Shown piece by piece: positions 56,400-64,000 of a stretch of DNA of 64,000 nt. The notes under the pieces are model-generated. The model saw nothing but the letters and a program-made list of their open reading frames with translations. It was not told the origin of the DNA and made no database searches. Positions within the stretch are counted from its first letter, which is position 1. The number at the start of each line of letters is the position of its first letter. The DNA comes from Citrus sinensis (Eukaryota; Streptophyta; Magnoliopsida; Sapindales; Rutaceae). Position numbers and translations under genes: made by a program. The DNA lies in contig NC_068559.1 in assembly GCF_022201045.2 (NCBI RefSeq), positions 29,085,501-29,149,500 on the forward strand, written 5' to 3'.

Positions 56400-58980
56400 A
56401 TTGTCCATACTTTAGTAAAAAAAAAAAAATGGATCTTTGTTTACCAACCATGGACTATCTAATCAAATCCAATTCTTAGTTATATTCCTAAAAAATTTGT
56501 ACTTTTCTCTTTTTTGAATGATTGACAATATATTCCAATTCTCTCTTGCTATGTTCCTAAAAAAATTGGTACTTTGGCAAAAAATCAATCCTTATTTACC
56601 AATTATATAATATCTAACCAAATTCAATTATCTCGCGCTATATTCCTCATAAAATTTGATTCTTCGAACTAACAAAGATATCTTGGTGGGATTGTCACAT
56701 GTAAAATTGTCATAATTTTACAAATAAACAGCCCACTTATTTCTCAAGAAGAGGTAAGAAAAATGCTCGATATTATTTGATCGAATAGTTAACTCAATCC
56801 CTTAATATTTGAGAAAACCTTTTTTTTATTTGTGTGAACTATTGTCAAACCATGCCATACCCAGTTATCTAACCCAAACCCACTTTAAAATTTAAAAAAT
56901 GTGGTGAAGTAAAAATCCCTCCTCAATAATAAATTATTTTAGCCACTAATCATCTACCTATATTTAACCAATGATCATTCAATTTTATAACAAATGTGGA
57001 TTTGCACTCAGAGCATTTCATTTTCAAACATACTTTTAAAATATAATATTGTTTATTTGCATTTGTATGTGTAATAATAGTTAGATACCAATGTGTTTTG
57101 ATAGATAATCCAATGTCAAAATTTTAAATTATAATATAATTTTTAATGTTCAGGATATAATTTAAACACTATAATCACCCATAACCTCGTGGTATACTAT
57201 TTTCTTGTCCATTGATGTGAGAAAGAGTCGAATATTCACATTGGGTAACAATCAAGTATGATGTAACTAATTTGCCAAAGCTTCTTGAGCAGATTGGCTT
57301 GCACCTCCTGTACATTTGAGTTTCATCAGTCACAATGAGAGTTTATTTTCTTTAGACTCTTTAGAGTCTTAGGGTCCATTTGGTATTTTTTTTCTTACTG
57401 TTGTTTTCATAAAATAAAAATGAGAATGAAAATAATATTTTTAAAATTTTAAAAATGTGTACAGTATCATTTTCAAAAATAATCTTGAAAATGAGAAAAA
57501 GAAAAACACGTTCGGAAGGAATATTCTTAAAGAATTATTATCAGAATAATTTTCATATTAAGTAATGTATAATCATTTTTATTATTTAATTAATTTGATT
57601 ATTATTTTTTTAAGAATAAATTGGGTGATCTTATTTTTTTGTTTAAAGAAAAATGATAAAATCTACCTATTTGATTTAATCAATATATAAAAACATAAAT
57701 ATCATAATGTTTGTAAAAAGAAAAGATTATTTTGAGGAAATTGATTTTTTAGATGGTGATAACGACGACAACAACTTGTTGTTGATATTATTATTATTTT
57801 GAGAGATGATGAAGTTGTTCATTTTGAAATTTAATACTGTACTGGGAAATAAGGAAACTAAGAAAAAGTTGTTTTCTTATTTCCTTTGTTAAAAGTTTAT
57901 AATGAATTTTATATTTTTAAAAATATTTTCAGAAACAATCTGCCAGACACGTACTTGGTGTTTTCTGAATTCAAAAAACAGAAAATAGAATTTGAAAAAC
58001 ATTACCAAACACACACTTAGTCTTTGGTTTCTTAAGTTTTAATTGAGTATTTCTAAGAGCTTATATTGAAATTGTTTTGTATAAAATTAATAATCTAAAA
58101 AGGTATATTATAATTATTTTAGAAAGTTTTAATAGATTTTATAATATGAGGCATTAGAAGATTTGTAATGTTGCAATTAAAAATAAATAAATAAATAAAT
58201 AAAACAATAACAAAACGAGGCTGAAGAGTAATCGGATCTCCTCAATCAGCCTGATTCCTGAATTAAGTTTCAATTTCCACTTTTCTCCTTTTTAGACACA
58301 AAATTGACAAATCAAGCTTATATATCAATATTATAGAACAAACATGTCTACTAATATTTTATACATTTATACAATTGTAATTTTAAAATTAAATAAAATT
58401 TTATAAATGAAAAACTATGTATATGTTTATCCTTATAAAAAAAAATCATGTCTAATATATGAGTTTTGATGACAAGAACTTACAAATTAATTTAGAATAC
58501 AAAATATAATCTTGTCATTAATCAAACAAATAGATCAATAACCTTAACTCTAACCAGACATCAGAACAAATCGCGTCGACTCAAACTCTACTTATTTAAT
58601 AAATTTATCAAATTTAATAATATTTATTTATGTTGTATTCGTATCAAATAATTAAGCGCTCACAAATTTTGCTAGGTCTAAATTAAGTACTGTAGCTCAC
58701 CTTCTAAAAAAAGGCGGAAAAAAGAAAAGTCTTAGCTCACCCACATGGGATATCTATTAGCCACCGCGCAAATGATCACAAGCAAAATTGCATCAAAACG
58801 TCACCGTCAAGCTGCTTTTTAATCAACAAGTCAACTTTTCAAAATTTTCACTTAGGTCAAGGCCTACAAATGAGAACGAAGATAGACGGTAATAGACGCA
58901 TCTAATATTCAAATTCAACGCTCCAGAAATCCCGCACGTAGCCCGCCGGATACAACGAATAACCCCCCCTCTCACCCTCA
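56400..58980. other. AT-rich intergenic region upstream of the ADP/ATP carrier
   Basis: No coding sequence. Contains the Harbinger-type MITE at 57372-58016. The right part (58870-59000) is more GC-rich with several CG-containing motifs (CACACGCGTGAA) and probably belongs to the carrier promoter. Confidence 0.55.
57372..58016. mobile_element. PIF/Harbinger-type non-autonomous element, about 645 bp
   Basis: The left end GGGTCCATTTGGTATTTTTT and the reverse complement of the right end GTGTGTGTTTGGTAATGTTT share the TTTGGTA core, and similarity continues through TTTTC/TCTG-rich DNA. TTA flanks both sides (57369-57371 and 58017-58019), the usual target duplication. The interior is AT-rich with no transposase. 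It is weaker than the 40490 case because the extreme end bases differ. Confidence 0.6.
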
Positions 58981-59160
58981 CACGCGTGAAAGCATGCAAA
59001 ACCGCACATGTAGCGGCAATAAAAAGCGAGTATTGCTCATTTCAAAGCACGCCGGCCTCCAACCACAAAATAGCAAAATATCTCTGCTTCTCTCGCTTTT
59101 CGCACGCCTTTCCTTTCTAAGCAGAGCGGGAGGCGGACACCAATCTGTCATTTTTCAAAG

Positions 59161-60215
59161 GTAAACACATTAATCACTCTCCACCGTCCGATCTCATTCT
59201 ATCAGATCTGTTATTTTACTTGGTTGTCGACTCGTTTCTGCTTCAGATCTGCTAATGTTTTTTTTTTAATGCTTCTTTGAAACGCGCGTGAATGACATGC
59301 TTAATAGTTTGTTAGATCTTTGTCTTTGCTGAAATTTAGTTGAGCGTAATTTTTATTTGTAAGCTTGTTCAGATCTTATTATTAGTCAATGAGATTAAAT
59401 AGATCTATTGTTATCTCTTGTATGTGGTTCTATGATTTTTATTATTTTGTCATTTTGTGTTTTTTGTGTTTCATTCTTTCTTTTTTTTCCAAAATTTGTC
59501 ACAGATTGTCTTTAAATTTGTTAATTAATTAGTTATATACTTGTCTAGATCTATTTTACACAATATTTGATCGGGAAGTTTTTGTGAGTGTTAGCGTGAC
59601 TAATCAAATATGCTGAGTGCTACATTTAGAATTTTCTCAATATTCATAGTTTCTCAAGTTTTTGTTATGTTCAGATCACAATCATGCGGTCTTACTGTAT
59701 GGAGGATTCAGATCTGTTTATGCTTCTGTTGTTTTCTTGTCGTGATAAGTTTGCTGTTCGGATGTTGCTTTTCCTTACGTCGTAGGCAATAGTGCTACTT
59801 TTAACTTGGGAGGATTCAGTCATAAAATTAGATAGATGATATGTATTTGTTTCCCATATCACAAGTGCTGGTTTCTAGATCATCGTAGGTTATTGTTAGC
59901 ACAACAACTAGACACACCTTTTTGAAATTTTACATTACCTTTTATATTATTCCCCAGTCAACATTTGAGAGCTTATTTGAAAATCGTGATAATGTATCTT
60001 TCAATGATTGCTTAACGGGTTCTTGTTCACTCTGATATTTTACTCCAATTAACATTCTTGATAACTTTTTGTAATTGCTAAGAGGTCTTTTGTTCCGCTT
60101 ATGAACTATTTTAGCACATTTACGATTGCTTGTTGGTGTGTTATGAATTGATATGCGTAGGTTTCTACATTGTATCAACCCAATTTTTGAATGAAAGTTT
60201 GTTTCAATTCTGCAG
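59161..60215 (+). other. 5' UTR intron of the ADP/ATP carrier gene
   Basis: An AAAG|GTAAAC donor at 59161 and a TTCTGCAG|GAAAAG acceptor ending at 60215 bracket a T-rich 1055-bp intron, 11 bp before the ATG. The preceding leader (about 59040-59160) is pyrimidine rich. Long first introns of highly expressed plant genes often raise expression, which would fit a carrier of this abundance. Confidence 0.65.
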
Positions 60216-60226
60216 GAAAAGTCACA

Positions 60227-62104
60227 ATGATTGATCAGGTTCAACATCCTTCCGTCATGCAGAAGGTAGCTGGACAGCTCCTTCATTCCAGCCTTTCCCA
60301 AAATATTCAGGATTATGAAAGGCCAACCATGTACCAAAGACGTGGTGCTTATGGGAACTACTCCAATGCTGCATTCCAATACCCCATAGTCAGTGCAGCT
60401 ACAACCGATCTATCTATGGTGCCGTCAACTGCATCTGCTATTTGCGTCCAAGCCCCAGCTGAGAAAGGCTTTGCAGGCTTTGCTATTGATTTCCTTATGG
60501 GTGGAGTTTCTGCTGCTGTGTCCAAAACAGCTGCTGCTCCCATTGAGCGTGTTAAGCTTTTGATTCAAAACCAAGATGAGATGATCAAGAGTGGTAGGCT
60601 ATCTGAACCCTACAAGGGCATTGGTGATTGTTTTAAGCGTACAATGAAGGATGAGGGTATTGTTGCTTTGTGGAGAGGAAATACCGCTAATGTTATCCGT
60701 TACTTCCCCACTCAGGTAACCTTTTGTTAAAACTATTTATTTAATGTATGTTTCCTGACTAATTTTATGCTCATATTTATCTCAAATTTTGTATCAGGCC
60801 CTGAACTTTGCATTCAAGGATTACTTCAAGAGGCTCTTCAACTTCAAGAAAGACAGGGATGGTTACTGGAAATGGTTTGCTGGTAATTTGGGATCAGGAG
60901 GTGCTGCTGGTGCTTCATCCCTTCTCTTTGTTTACTCCTTGGACTATGCTCGTACCCGTCTGGCCAATGATGCCAAAGCTGCGAAGAAGGGAGGAGAGAG
61001 GCAATTCAATGGGCTGGTTGATGTCTACAGAAAGACATTGAAATCTGATGGCATTGCTGGGCTTTACCGTGGTTTCAACATTTCATGTGTTGGAATCATT
61101 GTGTACCGTGGTCTTTACTTTGGCATGTATGATTCTCTGAAGCCAGTGGTCTTGACTGGAAAGTTGCAGGTGGGTACATTAATTTGATATGTTTTGTTTA
61201 TTGATTTATGTGATTATTTGGTAGAGAATAGGCTTATATTTATACATTATATTTTATTATTGCAATTTCTGTTTGCTTGTACATTGGCAATGGGTATTAA
61301 TCATGGTTTCAGTGCAGCAATATTTGCATGTTGAAATTCATGTGGTGCCCCTTTAACCTACTTATTTTTCTTTTATAGCAATAATTATTGCAGGCAAGTA
61401 CCTTGGATGTGATTTGTTATGATTTCCAAACCTTTTTTTTGTCCTGTTTGACTTTTCGATCATTTTCCAAAGTTGTTGTTTAGAACGGATGTTACACACT
61501 TCTTGTTTTAATCAAGTTATGCATCTTTTGCCTTCCTTTGAGACTGAGTGATGTTTTCATTTTCAATGTTAGTTGAGTGGTGATCTAGATTCTTGTGTTT
61601 TGTTCTAGGAAGTCTTAAGTCAGTGGATGCAAGCAAGTTGGTTTTCATGTAGAATGTTTTAGATTTTGATTCATCGTTTGTGTAAAATTAGTGGGATGGA
61701 ATTACACAGTGGGGGCAATCTTAAGCATTTATACTGTTTTGATTAATGGAATAATCAACCTTATCTTTTCATGTTCTTGACATATTTTCTGGTGTTGGTT
61801 ATTTCAGGATAGTTTCTTTGCTAGCTTCGCCCTTGGGTGGCTCATCACTAATGGTGCTGGTCTTGCTTCCTACCCAATTGACACTGTCCGTAGAAGGATG
61901 ATGATGACATCTGGTGAGGCTGTCAAGTACAAGAGCTCTCTTGATGCATTCTCTCAGATCCTGAAGAATGAGGGTGCTAAGTCTCTCTTCAAGGGTGCTG
62001 GAGCAAACATCCTCCGAGCTGTTGCAGGTGCCGGTGTGCTTGCTGGTTATGACAAATTGCAGTTAATTGTCTTTGGGAAGAAATATGGCTCTGGCGGTGC
62101 CTAA
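60227..62104 (+). CDS. Mitochondrial ADP/ATP carrier (adenine nucleotide translocator)
   Basis: Three coding exons, 60227-60715, 60798-61169 and 61808-62104, encode 385 aa. This is the inner-membrane carrier that swaps cytosolic ADP for matrix ATP. Residues 1 to about 77 are the N-terminal extension of plant carriers ([20 protein letters not shown]). Three mitochondrial-carrier repeats follow: PIERVK at 105-110 in repeat 1, SLDYARTR in repeat 2 and PIDTVRRR in repeat 3. The diagnostic RRRMMM signature is complete at 315-320. Other conserved blocks are [37 protein letters not shown] and [20 protein letters not shown]. Length is close to the 380-390 of plant homologues. The start codon is the first ATG after the 5' UTR intron; an upstream ATG at 60191 lies in that intron. 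Confidence 0.97.
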
Positions 62105-64000
62105 GGCATATTCCCTTTGGTTTTTTTAGCTTTAGATATTGATGAAAATCTGATACTCAGAGAATTTTTCCGGCAGAGGAGTCTTCTTTAATAATTCACT
62201 CTTTTGGGGGGAGCAAGAACCCCCTGAACAATTTAGTTTTGGATGGAAATTTTGTTTTGCATAAACCTGATTCACTCGAGTTACACAGCTCGACATGATT
62301 TGAGGAAATATTTTCAATGTACTAGTGATTTTTTCTGATCAGTTAAACATCATTTTGCTTTTAAGTTTGTGCCTCCGCTTGCAGGATCCCAGCTCTCATT
62401 TGTTATTAGTTTGCTTGAAATTTGGTCATGCCAAATTTGTTCCAACTTGTGTTATCGAAAAAACTTATCGTCAGTTTTTACTCGATAAGAGGAATGTTTC
62501 GAGAACCGTTGATCGATGTCCAGATACTTTTATCTTCGGAAGATAGATTTTGTCAGACTTTTCATGTCTTAAAAGATAGTTCTTGATTTTGTAGAATTTT
62601 CAAAACTATTTAATGAATTTTCTGTTCTGAGCCAGTTGATTCACAATGACATGTTGCTCTACAATCTGAGAAACACGAACCCGTTGAATAATCTCATGTT
62701 TTCAAATTTTTACTGCCAGTTAATATACTATTTTCTGTTTCTTTCCGCAAGTTAAAGAGAAACGAGTTGAGAACTAAACTAATATGGACTTGAGAATTTG
62801 CAAAGTGGTAAAGCCAATCTCCATCGTTAAAGCATGATGATTTGATGGGCTCATTAGGCTTGGCAACTGAGTGGGCCCAAATTGCACTGCCAAATATTTT
62901 TTGGTTGGTTTTGATTCACCGTGTCTCTTTTACTTTTTGGGGTTGGACCTGTGCAAAAATTGAAAGCAACGATAGGGAATTTTGTACCTTTAGCGGTGTA
63001 TGGGCCCATAATAGATGCTGGAATAAGAAGAATTCAACTCGCATTTTATTCCCATTGTATAAACTAATCTTTGCTTTAATTGGAGTTGACTGAGAATACA
63101 TCACCTTGGAGATTTACTGCTGCTTCTTCGAAGAGTCATCTGTCTCGTGTATCCTATTCCTATGCCCATTACCATTCTTTTGCCTATTTTTGACTAGCTT
63201 TTGATGTTCCATTGATTTATTCTTGTGTCCAGAAAAGGAAAAAGAAACATTACAGTCCTAAACAAATACATACACTGATAGACAGCTCTTTCTCAGTGCT
63301 TGCAAATCCAATTTCCATGTGTATGTGTGAGAAAAGTAACTGCTTAAAAAAAATTATCAATTCCTTGCGTGCAGCCAAGGCTTCCTTGGTCCCATAAATC
63401 TCATAACATTAGAATCTAACTCTAATTAATTTTTGTTCATGGGTATTCTTTTAATGAATTTTTTGTGGACCCTAATCTTGCATTGTTACTGTAGTTCATG
63501 AAGATACATCTTCAACTTTATTGCAAAAAAATAATTTAAACAAAATACAGTTTTCTCATGGAATGCCAAATCAAAAGCTTGTTCGGCCAGCCATATTTGG
63601 TTTTCTAATTCTTTAACTTTTATATATATATATATATATAGTTTAATGCATAAGCCATTTTTGCATAGAGAAATATATGTTATTTTCCTTGGGATTCTCT
63701 AAGAGATAAAAGTATAAAACTCACTGCTTTTTTTTTTTTTTTAATTTCTAGTTATTGCATTCTCTAAGAGATAAAATATACGTTTTCTGCTCACCTCAAT
63801 TGTTGAAAAGTGAAAATGACAACTTGCCAAATGCCAAGCCCCGTGACCTAATAATCTTGAAACCCTTAATGATTTCAGCTGGTTTGGTGATCCGTTTTCA
63901 ACCATATGCAATTACTATATAAAAACAAAGAAATGGATTTTGAACTGTACCAATTTCCCATATCATTAGTCGTGCCAATAATACAATGGTTTCCTTTTCT
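62105..64000. other. 3' UTR of the carrier and intergenic region
   Basis: The 3' UTR probably runs to about 62330. Beyond it I see only AT-rich DNA, a TA microsatellite (63621-63642) and a T run (63729-63742). The open frames at 62842-63093 and 63212-63397 show no known domain. Confidence 0.55.
63621..63642. repeat. (TA)n microsatellite
   Basis: A TA dinucleotide run of about eleven units in intergenic DNA. Confidence 0.9.

Noticed and set aside
56121-56408. 95-residue open frame on the minus strand
   Set aside because: Its most protein-like part is the reverse complement of the tRNA-Ala gene.
62842-63093. 83-residue plus-strand open frame after the ADP/ATP carrier
   Set aside because: Trp-rich random-looking composition and no homology that I recognise.

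Overview
This is a plant nuclear window, most likely from a woody eudicot. Genes are sparse, exons are split by short AT-rich introns with GT..AG borders, and intergenic DNA is AT-rich with many short non-autonomous DNA transposons. The gene set includes WIP zinc-finger, A20/AN1, BAHD, arabinogalactan-peptide and thylakoid-lumen proteins. I suspect Citrus or a close relative, but that is inference. No bacterial, plasmid or CRISPR features are seen.

Layout. 1-6 kb: an intronless A20/AN1 stress-associated protein gene on the minus strand, with a cluster of ACGT-core motifs about 1.1 kb upstream. 6-11.7 kb: a nine-exon plus-strand gene joining a Nab2/ZC3H14-like N-terminal domain to a PABPN1-like RRM. 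12.7-13.9 kb: a hAT element with a perfect 8-bp target duplication, then a foldback MITE. 14.1-16 kb: an intronless mitochondrial membrane protein and a small arabinogalactan peptide. 17-21 kb: two decayed BAHD acyltransferase copies separated by a long-TIR MITE. 22-23.3 kb: a fragment of an oligopeptide transporter, introns retained, fused to an unrelated leader. 23.8 kb: a second arabinogalactan peptide.

25.7-30 kb: a Makorin RING/CCCH ubiquitin ligase gene (minus) with two alternative 3' ends. 31-32 kb: a second hAT element whose end lies about 190 bp before the start codon of a PsbP-family thylakoid lumen gene (32.2 kb). 33.9-34.4 kb: a small two-exon gene with a CHORD-like Cys/His pattern. 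36-40 kb: the GPI1/PIG-Q gene of GPI-anchor synthesis. 44-46.2 kb: a WIP-type C2H2 transcription factor (minus). 46.8-59 kb: a gene-poor stretch holding a SINE, a Harbinger-type MITE and one nuclear tRNA-Ala(TGC). 59-62.1 kb: the mitochondrial ADP/ATP carrier with a 5'UTR intron.

The genes are independent housekeeping, stress or developmental loci rather than a cluster. One loose link exists: GPI1 acts in the first step of GPI-anchor synthesis, and the two arabinogalactan peptides have GPI-anchor-type C-termini. The most interesting observations are the Makorin alternative terminal exons, both of which supply the last zinc ligand of the fourth CCCH finger, and the chimeric transporter fragment. 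I found no clear evidence of a wholly new molecular system.
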